From NCBI RefSeq assembly GCF_000526995.1, contig NZ_AZUI01000001.1, positions 2,914,001-2,978,000 on the forward strand: DNA of 64,000 bases. Reading direction: 5' to 3'. A model generated the notes under the pieces. The model did not search any database. It was not told where the DNA came from and saw only the letters and a list, made by a program, of their open reading frames with translations. This DNA is from Lacrimispora indolis DSM 755 (GTDB taxonomy: Bacteria; Bacillota; Clostridia; Lachnospirales; Lachnospiraceae). The position numbers and the translations under genes were made by a program. Position 1 is the first letter of the stretch; each line of letters starts with the position of its first letter. Shown one piece after another: positions 1 through 8,139 of the stretch.

Positions 1-566
1 CAGCCGCCATGGTGCGCCTGATGAAGCTCATGACCCAGGGGACAAAGGAGGCAAAGGGTACCTCCTTTATGGAAGATTACACCTACAATCTGGTTCCGGG
101 AAAGGAAGGGATCCTTCAGGCTCACATGCTGGAGGTTTGCCCCACCATTGCCGACGGAAAAATCGGGATCAGGGTGAACCCGCTGTCAATGGGAGAGAGG
201 GAAGCGCCCGCCCGCCTTGTATTTACGGCAAAGGAGGGGAAGGGAGTTGCCACCTCTCTGATTGATTTAGGAACCCGATTCCGCTTGATCATCAATACGG
301 TAAACTGCAAAAAGACAGAAAGGCCCATGCCAAAGCTTCCGGTCGCCACAGCGTTCTGGACGCCTGAGCCAAACCTTACCACAGGAGCGGAAAGCTGGAT
401 TTTAGCAGGCGGCGCCCATCATACGGCCTTTTCCTATGACTTAACGGCAGAGCAGATGGGAGACTGGGCGGAGGCCATGGGAATCGAAGCTGTTTTCATT
501 GATGAAAAAACTACCATCAGGGATTTAAAAAATGAACTGAGATGGAATTTAGCAGCGTTTCGTTAA
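1..566 (+). CDS. araA: L-arabinose isomerase, C-terminal part (cut by window edge)
   Basis: The last 187 residues of an L-arabinose isomerase, which converts L-arabinose to L-ribulose in the cytoplasm. The reading frame is open from base 3 and the start lies outside the window. The visible part has the family's C-terminal features: the SFMEDYTYN stretch near the beginning and the [10 protein letters not shown] segment that carries the metal-binding histidine region. It ends with TAA at 564-566, 64 bases before the start of the kinase gene, and is clearly the upstream gene of the arabinose operon that continues with a kinase and araD. Identification is by family recognition. Confidence 0.93.
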   Translation, partial: AAMVRLMKLMTQGTKEAKGTSFMEDYTYNLVPGKEGILQAHMLEVCPTIADGKIGIRVNPLSMGEREAPARLVFTAKEGKGVATSLIDLGTRFRLIINTVNCKKTERPMPKLPVATAFWTPEPNLTTGAESWILAGGAHHTAFSYDLTAEQMGDWAEAMGIEAVFIDEKTTIRDLKNELRWNLAAFR

Positions 567-578
567 ACAAATAACACA

Positions 579-609
579 GTCCGCCCTTTCTGTAAGGAAA
601 GTGGCGGAC
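579..609 (+). promoter_or_regulatory. intercistronic hairpin between araA and the kinase gene
   Basis: GTCCGCC/GGCGGAC arms extended by CTTTC/GAAAG enclose a short loop directly upstream of the kinase ribosome binding site. There is no T-run, so it is more likely a processing or stabilising hairpin than a terminator. Confidence 0.4.
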
Positions 610-630
610 GTGATTCAGGAGGGGTTTCAA

Positions 631-2229
631 ATGAATGAAAAACAAATAGGGGCTGCCATCCGGGAAGGAAGGACCGCCCTGGGGATCGAGCTTGGCTCCA
701 CAAGGATCAAGGCCGTACTGGTAGATGAAGACCATAACCCAATTGCTTCCGGAAGCCATGACTGGGAAAACCAGTACGTAGACGGGGTCTGGACCTATTC
801 CATCCCGGATATCTGGGCTGGGTTACAGGAGAGCTATAAGAATATGGCAGATGAGGTAAAGGAGAGGTATGGGGAAACGCTTACCACCGTAGGGGCCATC
901 TGCTTTTCCGCCATGATGCACGGGTATATGGCATTTGACAAGGAGGGAGAGCTTCTGGTTCCTTTCCGGACATGGAGAAATACCATGACAGGGGAGGCCT
1001 CGGAAAAGCTGACAAAGCTGTTTTCCTTTAGCATTCCCCAGAGATGGAGCATTGCCCATTTATATCAGGCGATCCTTAACAAGGAGGAGCATGTGCCAAG
1101 GATCGATTACCTGGTCACTCTGGAAGGTTATGTTCATTGGAAGCTGACGGGAGAGCGGGTTCTTGGAATCGGAGACTGTGCGGGGATGTTTCCTGTGGAC
1201 AGCGCTTCAAAGGACTTTCATGGGCGCATGATCCGGCAGTTTGATGAGCTGGTGGCTCCCCATCAATTCCCCTGGAAGTTTCGGGATATCATGCCTAAGG
1301 TGATGACGGCAGGAGAGAGGGCAGGAATCCTCACCGGGGAAGGGGCAAGGCTTCTTGATCCCAGCGGTAATTTAAAGTCCGGCATTCCCCTTTGCCCGCC
1401 GGAAGGTGATGCAGGGACAGGGATGACTGCCACCAACAGTGTGGCAAAAAGGACCGGCAATGTATCCGCAGGGACCAGCGTGTTTGCCATGGTGGTGCTG
1501 GAACAGGAGCTTTCCAAAGTCTATCCGGAAATTGACATGGTCACCACTCCTGCCGGCGACATGGTTGCCATGGTCCACTGCAACAACTGCACCTCGGATT
1601 TAAACGCCTGGGTTTCCCTGTTTGAGGAATTTGCAGGGACGATGGGAATGAAAACTGACAAGAACACCCTGTTTTCCACCCTTTACCAAAAAGCCCTGGA
1701 AGGGGATAAGGATGGAGGAGGAATGCTTTCCTACGGATATTTATCGGGAGAGCATATCACTCATTTTGAAGAGGGCAGGCCTGTGTTCATCCGGACGCCG
1801 GAAAGCCGCTTTACTCTTTCCAACTTTATGAGAGTCCATCTTTATACGGCCCTGGGAGCTTTAAAAATGGGAATGGATATCCTGTTTGAAGAAGGGGTCC
1901 GGCTCAACGTGCTTTTAGGCCATGGAGGGCTTTTTAAGACAAGGGAAGTGGGGCAGCGGATCATGGCAGCGGCCGTTGGCGTTCCGGTTTCCGTTATGGA
2001 GACAGCCGGGGAAGGCGGAGCCTGGGGAGCCGCTCTTTTGGCTTCTTTCATGCTTCGGAAAGAGGAAGGGGAGACTTTGGATCATTATCTGGCGGAAAAA
2101 GTGTTTAAGACCAACGGAGGAACCAGGTTAGAGCCTGATCCTGAAGATGCGGCAGGCTTTCAGGTATTTATGGAACGATACAGAAACGGGCTTTCCATTG
2201 AGCGTGCTGCTGTGGACAGCTTAAAATAA
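631..2229 (+). CDS. FGGY-family carbohydrate kinase, probable L-ribulokinase
   Basis: A 532-residue FGGY sugar kinase. The N-terminal phosphate-binding motif is visible as [13 protein letters not shown], and the C-terminal ATPase domain has the [19 protein letters not shown] and [10 protein letters not shown] segments. In this operon it most likely phosphorylates L-ribulose to L-ribulose 5-phosphate. It is not the classical AraB type but the divergent clostridial FGGY kinase often found between araA and araD, so the substrate is inferred from context. The ATG at 631 is preferred over the in-frame GTG at 601 because AGGAGGGG at 617-624 sits 6 bases upstream of it. AraD begins 29 bases downstream. 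Confidence 0.85.
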   Translation: MNEKQIGAAIREGRTALGIELGSTRIKAVLVDEDHNPIASGSHDWENQYVDGVWTYSIPDIWAGLQESYKNMADEVKERYGETLTTVGAICFSAMMHGYMAFDKEGELLVPFRTWRNTMTGEASEKLTKLFSFSIPQRWSIAHLYQAILNKEEHVPRIDYLVTLEGYVHWKLTGERVLGIGDCAGMFPVDSASKDFHGRMIRQFDELVAPHQFPWKFRDIMPKVMTAGERAGILTGEGARLLDPSGNLKSGIPLCPPEGDAGTGMTATNSVAKRTGNVSAGTSVFAMVVLEQELSKVYPEIDMVTTPAGDMVAMVHCNNCTSDLNAWVSLFEEFAGTMGMKTDKNTLFSTLYQKALEGDKDGGGMLSYGYLSGEHITHFEEGRPVFIRTPESRFTLSNFMRVHLYTALGALKMGMDILFEEGVRLNVLLGHGGLFKTREVGQRIMAAAVGVPVSVMETAGEGGAWGAALLASFMLRKEEGETLDHYLAEKVFKTNGGTRLEPDPEDAAGFQVFMERYRNGLSIERAAVDSLK

Positions 2230-2257
2230 TTCCGGAATGGAAAAGGAGGAAACTGAC

Positions 2258-2956
2258 ATGCTGGAAGAATTGAAAAAGCGTGTATACGATGCAAACATGG
2301 AGCTGCCGAAAAGGGGGCTTATTACTTATACCTGGGGAAATGTCAGCGGGATTGACCGGGATCAGGGGCTTTTTGTGATCAAGCCCAGCGGGGTGGATTA
2401 TGATGTGCTCACCCCTGAAGACATGGTGGTCATGGATCTTGAAGGCAACCAGGTGGAAGGAAAATTAAGGCCGTCCTCTGATACGGCCACCCATCTGGAG
2501 CTTTATAAGGCTTTTAAGGAAGTCGGCGGGATCGTCCATACCCATTCTCCCATGGCCACAGCCTGGGCCCAGGCCGGAAGAGCAATCCCCTGCTATGGGA
2601 CCACCCATGGGGATTATTTCTACGGGGAAATCCCCTGTGCCAGAAATCTCACGGAACAAGAGATTGAGGACGGATATGAGAAGAATACGGGAACCGTGAT
2701 CATCGAGACCTTCCAGGGAATAAATCCCATGCACGTCCCTGGGGTTTTGTGCAAAAACCATGGGCCCTTTACCTGGGGAAAGGATGCGGCCGATGCAGTA
2801 CACAACGCCGTTGTGCTGGAGGAGATCGCTAAAATGAATCTGATGACCGAGATTTTAAACCCTTCGGTTTTACCGGCGCCCCAGTGCATGCAGGATAAGC
2901 ATTTTATGCGCAAGCATGGGCCGAATGCCTATTACGGCCAGAAAAAGGAATCATAA
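2258..2956 (+). CDS. araD: L-ribulose-5-phosphate 4-epimerase
   Basis: A 232-residue class II aldolase/epimerase family enzyme that converts L-ribulose 5-phosphate to D-xylulose 5-phosphate, the last step into the pentose phosphate pathway. The family metal-site histidines are visible in [14 protein letters not shown] and [10 protein letters not shown], and [14 protein letters not shown] matches the third zinc-ligand region. The start at 2258 is chosen because AAAGGAGG lies just upstream; the in-frame ATG at 2237 would bury that site. The length is normal. It is followed after 10 bases by the regulator gene, so the four genes are one transcription unit. Confidence 0.95.
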   Translation: MLEELKKRVYDANMELPKRGLITYTWGNVSGIDRDQGLFVIKPSGVDYDVLTPEDMVVMDLEGNQVEGKLRPSSDTATHLELYKAFKEVGGIVHTHSPMATAWAQAGRAIPCYGTTHGDYFYGEIPCARNLTEQEIEDGYEKNTGTVIIETFQGINPMHVPGVLCKNHGPFTWGKDAADAVHNAVVLEEIAKMNLMTEILNPSVLPAPQCMQDKHFMRKHGPNAYYGQKKES

Positions 2957-2966
2957 GGAGCAACCT

Positions 2967-4067
2967 ATGGCCGAAGACAGCGGAAAGGCAAAGTATTATG
3001 TGTTAATGGAAGAACTGAAAAAGGATATTGTTTCAGGAAAGCGGAAACCGGGGGACCGCCTGCCTTCGGAACATGAGCTGTCGGCCTCCTGCCATGTCAG
3101 CCGTCATACGGTGAGAAAAGCGCTGTCCATTCTGGAACAGGAAGGGTTTATTGAGGCAGAGCATGGCCGTGGAACCTTTGTTTCCAGGAAGGCAGGAAGG
3201 AAAAAAGGATCAGGGAACATCGCAGTCATCACCACCTACTTATCAGATTACATTTTCCCCAGGCTGATCCAGGGGATCGACAGCGTGCTCACGGCAAACG
3301 GCTACAGCATCATATTAAAAAATACGGGGAACAGCAGGCTGAAGGAAAGCAAGTGCCTGGAAGAAATCCTGGGAAAGGACGTTGACGGGCTCATCATTGA
3401 ACCAAGTAAAAGTGAGATCATGTGCGGCCATAAAGGACTTTATGACAAGCTGGATTTTTACCAGATCCCTTATGTGTTCATTCAGGGCTGTTATGCCCAC
3501 ATGAAAAACAAGCCCCATATTCTGATGGATGACTGTATGGGCGGGTATCTGGTGACAAAGCATCTGATCCAATTGGGGCACAAGCACATTCTGGGGATAT
3601 TCAAGGCCGATGACAGCCAGGGAAGGGACCGCCACAAGGGCTATGTAAAGGCCCTTCAGGAGGCAGGATTTTTTTATGATCCGGATATGGTGGTCTGGTT
3701 CCATACGGAGGACCGGACGTCAAAGCCATCGGGTGCTTTAAGGCTAAAGCTGGAAGAAGGAGTCATTGTGGACGGAATCGTCTGCTACAATGACCAGATT
3801 GCCTTTGAAGTGATGAAGACCATTGAAAAAAGCGGGCTTTCCGTGCCCCAGGATATTTCCGTGACAGGCTATGACAATTCCTTTATTGCAGAAAACGGAC
3901 TGGTAAAGCTGACAACTATCGCCCACCCCCAGGAGCGCTTAGGGGCCATGGCGGCGGAGCTTCTTTTGGAAAAGATGAACCAGATCCCTGATGAGGAAAG
4001 CAAGGTGGAGCGGATTTTAAAGCCGGAGCTGATCATCCGGGAATCCTGCAGGGACCGGCGGCCTTAA
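2967..4067 (+). CDS. araR: GntR-type repressor with LacI-like sensor domain, AraR-like
   Basis: A 366-residue transcription factor with an N-terminal GntR winged helix (residues about 5-75, including PGDRLPSEHELSASCHVSRHTVRKAL) joined to a periplasmic-binding-protein-like sensor (about 85-360, with GYLVTKHLIQLGHKHILGI). This architecture is that of AraR, the arabinose-responsive repressor of Firmicutes, and its place at the end of the arabinose operon fits autoregulation with arabinose as inducer. The start at 2967 follows AAGGAG; a longer frame from 2916 would overlap araD. Its stop overlaps the stop of the convergent MFS gene by 4 bases. The operator is not visible here because the operon promoter is outside the window. 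Confidence 0.85.
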   Translation: MAEDSGKAKYYVLMEELKKDIVSGKRKPGDRLPSEHELSASCHVSRHTVRKALSILEQEGFIEAEHGRGTFVSRKAGRKKGSGNIAVITTYLSDYIFPRLIQGIDSVLTANGYSIILKNTGNSRLKESKCLEEILGKDVDGLIIEPSKSEIMCGHKGLYDKLDFYQIPYVFIQGCYAHMKNKPHILMDDCMGGYLVTKHLIQLGHKHILGIFKADDSQGRDRHKGYVKALQEAGFFYDPDMVVWFHTEDRTSKPSGALRLKLEEGVIVDGIVCYNDQIAFEVMKTIEKSGLSVPQDISVTGYDNSFIAENGLVKLTTIAHPQERLGAMAAELLLEKMNQIPDEESKVERILKPELIIRESCRDRRP

Positions 4068-5377
4068 ATGGAAACAGAGCGGAGCCTTCCCATGTAAAAA
4101 ACGCATCCCAGGATCAGGATCCCGGAAAGAAGAAAGAGCAGCTGCATCCCGGTTATGGGGAATCCGCCAATTTCCAGGGAAGGAAATACCTTTAAAAGCG
4201 AGGCGCCAAGGAGGGTGGAAAGAAAGCCGCAAAGTCCTGCATAGGAGGAATTTGCGCTGACATATAGCACACGCTTCTCCGCTGGGGCATAGTGATACTG
4301 GAGATTGAAGACGGATATGGCAATACCTCCCCAGGCGGCGCCGGATAATGCCTGGAGCACAGGCTGTAGGGCATAGCAGGTTTCAGGTGTCATGAAAAGC
4401 CAGCTGGCATGAACAAGGCCCAGCATTCCCATGGAGCAGCGGGCTGCCAAAAGCCAGGATGTGGCGTCTGCCAGCCGTCCCCAGAGCCAGGCGGCCAAAA
4501 CCCTGACGGTTGAGGAAATAAGGCCTAAAAAGGTGATGTATGTATAATTCAGCTTAAGTCCTGTGACCATGTATACGCTGAAAAAGGGGCCGGCGATCTG
4601 AAGGGCTAAGTTCCAGAACATGTAAGTGAGCATGACCTTCCGGTACTCCTTGTCGGCCAGCGGCTTTACCACCGCGTCCTGAAGCTTCTGGCGGTGGGGA
4701 ATGCTTTCCGGTTCACTGATGGAAGAGAGGCACCAAAAGTCCGTACAGGCCACAAAAAAGACAACGATTCCCACCACCAGAAAGCCGGTCTGCTCCATGG
4801 AAGAGCTGCGGAACTGGTCCATGACCCAGCCCATGATCAGGCTTAGGATGGTAGAAAATGCAAATGCAAAGGAATCTTTTTTTCCCAGATAATTTCCCCT
4901 TATGTGCTGGGGGACGAGCTGAAGGAGCCAGTTGCCTGTGCCGGTTCCGATAAAGGCTCCGAAACAGTGGGCGGTCCCATAAATGGCGATCACGGCAGCC
5001 AGGCGGAGTCCGGGACCACTTATAAACAGGGGCACAAAAAATACCGAAGCCAGGAGAAGCCTGTGGATAAAGGAAAAGCTGGAAATCAAGCATTTTTTTC
5101 GGCAGAGGCTTTCCAAAAGGATGGAGGAAAACATCTGAAGGGTGCAGAGAAGGACCGGAATGGAACCGATGATCCCGTTCATGGAATCAGTGGCGCCCAG
5201 TGAATTGGCATATCCGGAAAGGAATGCTCCGGTGGTCAGGGTGACGATTCCGTTGGCGCAGCAGCCTTCTGCAATGAAGAGCTTTCTGCCTTTGGAATAA
5301 TCCGTTTCTGTCAGGGTGGTTCCGTTAAAATAGGTGCGGGACACCTTTTCTTTTAAAAATAATACTGCTTCTATCAT
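4064..5377 (-). CDS. MFS transporter
   Basis: A membrane protein of about 437 residues with roughly 12 hydrophobic segments of the major facilitator type. The central cytoplasmic loop contains the charged stretch ADKEYRKVMLTYMFWN that separates the two six-helix halves. The substrate cannot be read from the sequence. Its position, convergent with araR and divergent from an AraC-type regulator at 5599, suggests a sugar or sugar-derivative carrier controlled by that regulator. The start is uncertain: ATG at 5377 lacks a good ribosome binding site, and a GTG at 5497 gives a 40-residue, non-membrane extension that looks unlike a transporter N-terminus. Confidence 0.75.
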   Translation of the reverse strand: MIEAVLFLKEKVSRTYFNGTTLTETDYSKGRKLFIAEGCCANGIVTLTTGAFLSGYANSLGATDSMNGIIGSIPVLLCTLQMFSSILLESLCRKKCLISSFSFIHRLLLASVFFVPLFISGPGLRLAAVIAIYGTAHCFGAFIGTGTGNWLLQLVPQHIRGNYLGKKDSFAFAFSTILSLIMGWVMDQFRSSSMEQTGFLVVGIVVFFVACTDFWCLSSISEPESIPHRQKLQDAVVKPLADKEYRKVMLTYMFWNLALQIAGPFFSVYMVTGLKLNYTYITFLGLISSTVRVLAAWLWGRLADATSWLLAARCSMGMLGLVHASWLFMTPETCYALQPVLQALSGAAWGGIAISVFNLQYHYAPAEKRVLYVSANSSYAGLCGFLSTLLGASLLKVFPSLEIGGFPITGMQLLFLLSGILILGCVFYMGRLRSVSI

Positions 5378-5598
5378 CGAACTTTTGTGGCAGAATTGCC
5401 ACAATCCCCTTTTCTTTTTGTTTGATATCTGATATTCTTTGTTAAAAGGAGTGCAAAACAGGACGGGCCTAAAGTCTCCTTCTTTCCAGAAAAACACCGT
5501 TTTTTCCTCTCTCTATATTGCCAGCATAATGAAAGGGATACAAGAGGAAAAAGAAGTGAAAAACTGGAGGATTCCGACACGGGCCACAGGAGGGAACT

Positions 5599-6414
5599 AT
5601 GGAACATCACTTACATCTAAAGGCTGTGCTTCCGGTGCGGGCGCTGAATGCAGGGTATCTGGTGACCGGCGGGCGGGGACGCCATGCGGACCGGGTCATG
5701 GATTCCTTTGAGATCATCTATGTAAATTCCGGTACTTTGGGGATTGCGGAAGAGGATATCACCTATAATGTGGAAGAAGGGGAAGCGCTGATCCTGTTTC
5801 CGGGAAGGCATCACTGGGGAACAAGAGAGTTTGAGGAGGATTTGAATTTTTACTGGCTCCATTTTCATCTGGAAGAGGAGGCGGTGAGAATCGGACGGGA
5901 TATTATGTCCCTGCCCCAGCTCATCCGTATCAGAAAGCCGGAACAGTTTGAGGAGCTTTTCCGCCGGTTTATTAAAAGGCAGAATGTTTGCAGGGATGAC
6001 CGGACCATTTTAAATCTGGTGCTTTTGGAGCTGCTGTGTGAGTTGAGCGATTCCCTTTCGCCCATGGAAGTGAATGGGCAGAAGGTGCTGTTGGCAAATC
6101 GGGCGGGGCAGTATATCCGGAATCATTTTGAGGAGCCGCTGTCCTCTTCCATATTGGCTGACAAGCTGGACTGCAGCCCGGATTACTTAGGACGTGTATA
6201 TAATGCGGTGTACGGGAAGACCTTGACAGAGGGGATTCATGAAGCCAGGCTTAATAAGGCGTGCAGGATGCTCATTGAGACGAATTTGACGGGAAATGAG
6301 ATCGCCTATCAATGCGGTTATCAGGATGTGGATTATTTCAGAAGGATTTTTAAACGGTATATGGGAATTACACCCAAGGAATACCGCCAGACTTACCGGT
6401 TGGTAGGGAGATAG
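5599..6414 (+). CDS. AraC-family transcriptional regulator
   Basis: A 271-residue regulator. The N-terminal half (about 1-140) is a cupin-like sugar-sensing domain with GEALILFPGRHHWGT. The C-terminal half (about 165-268) holds the two helix-turn-helix units: SSSILADKLDCSPDYLGRVY, and NEIAYQCGYQDVDYFRRIF followed by the hallmark GITPKEYR. AGGAGGG lies 7 bases before the ATG. It is divergent from the MFS transporter, which is its likely target, and convergent with a second AraC-type gene. The inducer is unknown. Confidence 0.88.
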   Translation: MEHHLHLKAVLPVRALNAGYLVTGGRGRHADRVMDSFEIIYVNSGTLGIAEEDITYNVEEGEALILFPGRHHWGTREFEEDLNFYWLHFHLEEEAVRIGRDIMSLPQLIRIRKPEQFEELFRRFIKRQNVCRDDRTILNLVLLELLCELSDSLSPMEVNGQKVLLANRAGQYIRNHFEEPLSSSILADKLDCSPDYLGRVYNAVYGKTLTEGIHEARLNKACRMLIETNLTGNEIAYQCGYQDVDYFRRIFKRYMGITPKEYRQTYRLVGR

Positions 6415-6419
6415 GGGGG

Positions 6420-6458
6420 AGCGGCAGTGAGCATGTTTATGTGCTCACCTTGCCGCTT
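6420..6458. terminator. bidirectional terminator between convergent AraC genes
   Basis: Hairpin AGCGGCA..TGAGCA / TGCTCA..TGCCGCT followed by TTTT on the plus strand. It begins just after the stop of the upstream AraC gene and overlaps the last codons of the minus-strand AraC gene. Confidence 0.55.
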
Positions 6459-7290
6459 TTCTGTATTCTGCAGGGGGAATGCCGGTTTGGTTTTTGAAGA
6501 TACGGCTGAAATACAGGGGGTTGTCGTAGCCGACGATGCTGCCGATTTCTCCAATGCAATAGTCGGTGCTCTCCAGAAGTTCCTGGGCCTTTTTTATCCG
6601 GATGGAGGTTAAGTATTTGCGGGGAGGCATACCGGTATATTGTTTGAAGCTTCGGATGAACCAGCAGGTGCTCATGTGGAGTTTTTTTGCGTAATGGTCG
6701 ATTTCGATTTCAGCGGAAAAGTTTTCTTGAAAGTAGCGGACTGCTTTTTCCATTTGTTTTTGGATGTCCGTTTTTGGGGAACCGCCTTCTTCTTTTTGAC
6801 GTTTTAAAAGGAGGAAGAGCTGTTTTAGGTAAAGAGAGGTCAGGTCCTCGTAGCAGGGGCGGGGGAACTGGAGTTCCCGGATGATGGAGAGGAACAGTTC
6901 CTGGTATTTGGAGGATACGCCGGTGTATAAAATGTTATTGTTTTCAAAGCCTGCTTCTTTGGTAAAATGGGCGGCTTCCCTGCCTGTGAAATGAAGCCAG
7001 TATACTTCTGGTTTGTCTTTTAGGTAGTAGGCATATTGCTGGGGGGCATGAGGTTTGTAGAGAACCATATTTCCGGCGGGGATTTGTAGGGCTTCTTTTT
7101 GGAAGAAAAACCAGGCTTTTCCTGACGCAATGTATAAAATCTGGTAATCAGGGCGGCCTGAGGGGCGTATGGTGGACATGATCGGGCGGGTGATCAGGCG
7201 GTAGACGCCGCAGCTGTTTGCTTTGAGCGGGAGAGTGGTGTCTTCCAGTTCTTCGTCGGTTTCGTTCATGTAGCCGGTGTTGGTGTACAT
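6445..7290 (-). CDS. AraC-family transcriptional regulator, probably of the GH2 gene
   Basis: A 281-residue AraC-type regulator. The N-terminal cupin-like ligand domain includes LQIPAGNMVLYKPHAPQQYA. The C-terminal double helix-turn-helix (about 185-280) has IDHYAKKLHMSTCWFIRSFK, then GEIGSIVGYDNPLYFSRIF and GIPPAEYRK. AAAGGAG precedes the ATG at 7290. A 32-base element upstream of it at 7543-7574 recurs at the beta-galactosidase promoter (10200-10231), which suggests that it once faced, and may still regulate, that gene across an inserted segment. The ligand is unknown. Confidence 0.87.
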   Translation of the reverse strand: MYTNTGYMNETDEELEDTTLPLKANSCGVYRLITRPIMSTIRPSGRPDYQILYIASGKAWFFFQKEALQIPAGNMVLYKPHAPQQYAYYLKDKPEVYWLHFTGREAAHFTKEAGFENNNILYTGVSSKYQELFLSIIRELQFPRPCYEDLTSLYLKQLFLLLKRQKEEGGSPKTDIQKQMEKAVRYFQENFSAEIEIDHYAKKLHMSTCWFIRSFKQYTGMPPRKYLTSIRIKKAQELLESTDYCIGEIGSIVGYDNPLYFSRIFKNQTGIPPAEYRKAAR

Positions 7291-7395
7291 ATGGGTGGGC
7301 TCCTTTATTTATTTTTGGGTAGAGATTGGGGTAATGGGTGATAGTTGACAAAGTTGGAGGGGGCGGCAGCGGCGGGATATGAGGTGCCGCTAGTC

Positions 7396-7523
7396 CGCAG
7401 TGCAGCGGGTGAAGCCTGGGGCTTCACCCGCTCACGGGCTTTCGCTCTATGAAACAGGACCCATGGAAATTTTCTTATGTGCCAGCACAACGATAATTTC
7501 CATGGGTCCTGTTTCGCACTGCT
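7396..7523. repeat. nested palindromic element (two perfect hairpins in an outer stem)
   Basis: Three layers of inverted repeat: an outer GCAGTGC (7398-7404) with GCACTGC (7516-7522); hairpin A with 13-bp perfect arms (7404-7416 and 7420-7432); hairpin B with 21-bp perfect arms (7451-7471 and 7495-7515), whose 23-base loop holds a further TGTGC/GCACA palindrome. It lies in the 5' region of the minus-strand AraC gene. There is no T-run, so it is not a terminator. It resembles a mobile or REP-like palindromic element or a structured RNA; no second copy is in the window. Confidence 0.6.
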
Positions 7524-7542
7524 CATTGCTTTCGTGAACATT

Positions 7543-7574
7543 GTATCATTTTGTGTATGTTTTGTCTAATGGGA
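7543..7574 (+). repeat. 32-bp direct repeat, left copy (possible attL or promoter element)
   Basis: Matches 10200-10231 at 30 of 32 positions, same orientation. Its core reads TATCATTTTGTG then ATGTTTTGTCTAAT with one base different in the middle. The two copies bracket about 2.6 kb of phage debris and a Csp-like gene. Confidence 0.7.
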
Positions 7575-7706
7575 TAAAATCCTTTTCCACATCCGCATAA
7601 CCGAAATGTATGTATGTACCACGCATAGTACGGATCTAAGAATGAGTAAGAAGGTATTGTGCCTGCTTAAAATCTGCCCAGCTTTATATCAGTCGCTTGC
7701 GTAGGT

Positions 7707-8036
7707 ATGGCGAAAAATATACGGGGTTATACCATTAGACAAAGGGGCATTGCAGGCATGGAGCTGGCGTTTCGTGGCCGTTATCATTGGACCATGTTTT
7801 TGTCAGGCGGCATCTGGGATACCGGGATCTTCCAGAAGGGTACTGAGACAAAGACCAACTGCATAAGAGATGCGGTCATTATAGGATTCCTGCCAAACGA
7901 GTTCATATCCATCGTGGAGAATGCTGGACTTATGGGACTGCCTCTTCCGGCCATTCTTGTGAAGGCGATAGACCGGGACAATCCTGGGCTTTTTTCGATT
8001 GGAGGAATCTATGAACGTTGTAAAATGCCTGATTGA
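7707..8036 (+). pseudogene. degraded prophage holin (C-terminal part recognisable)
   Basis: A frame of 109 codons whose residues about 52-90 (NCIRDAVIIGFLPNEFIS and IVENAGLMGLPLPAILVKA) match the conserved end of the Firmicutes phage_holin_4 (toxin secretion/phage lysis holin) family. The upstream part lacks the expected transmembrane helices, and after KAID the frame runs into unrelated sequence, so the gene appears frameshifted at both sides. It sits inside the segment bracketed by the 32-bp repeats, next to a possible endolysin remnant. The call rests on motif recognition. Confidence 0.55.
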
Positions 8037-8139
8037 GAAAGCAAAGGCATGGACGGGCAGAGTAAAGTATAGGCGGGCTCCGTTATTCCGGGCCCGCCCA
8101 TTTGGCGTAAAATGGTACTATAAGTACAAATTTATATAA
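8011..8139 (+). pseudogene. possible endolysin N-terminal remnant
   Basis: A 42-codon frame with a good GGAGG site 6 bases before ATG. Its first residues, MNVVKCLIEKAKAWTG, resemble the start of NlpC/P60 or CHAP-type endolysins that usually follow this holin family. The similarity stops after about 16 residues, consistent with a truncated gene. The evidence is weak apart from position and ribosome binding site. Confidence 0.3.
8072..8098 (-). terminator. GC-rich hairpin downstream of the S8 gene
   Basis: Perfect GGCGGGC/GCCCGCC arms around a 13-base loop, 34 bases beyond the stop of the minus-strand protease gene. No clear U-run follows on either strand, so the terminator role is tentative. 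Confidence 0.35.
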
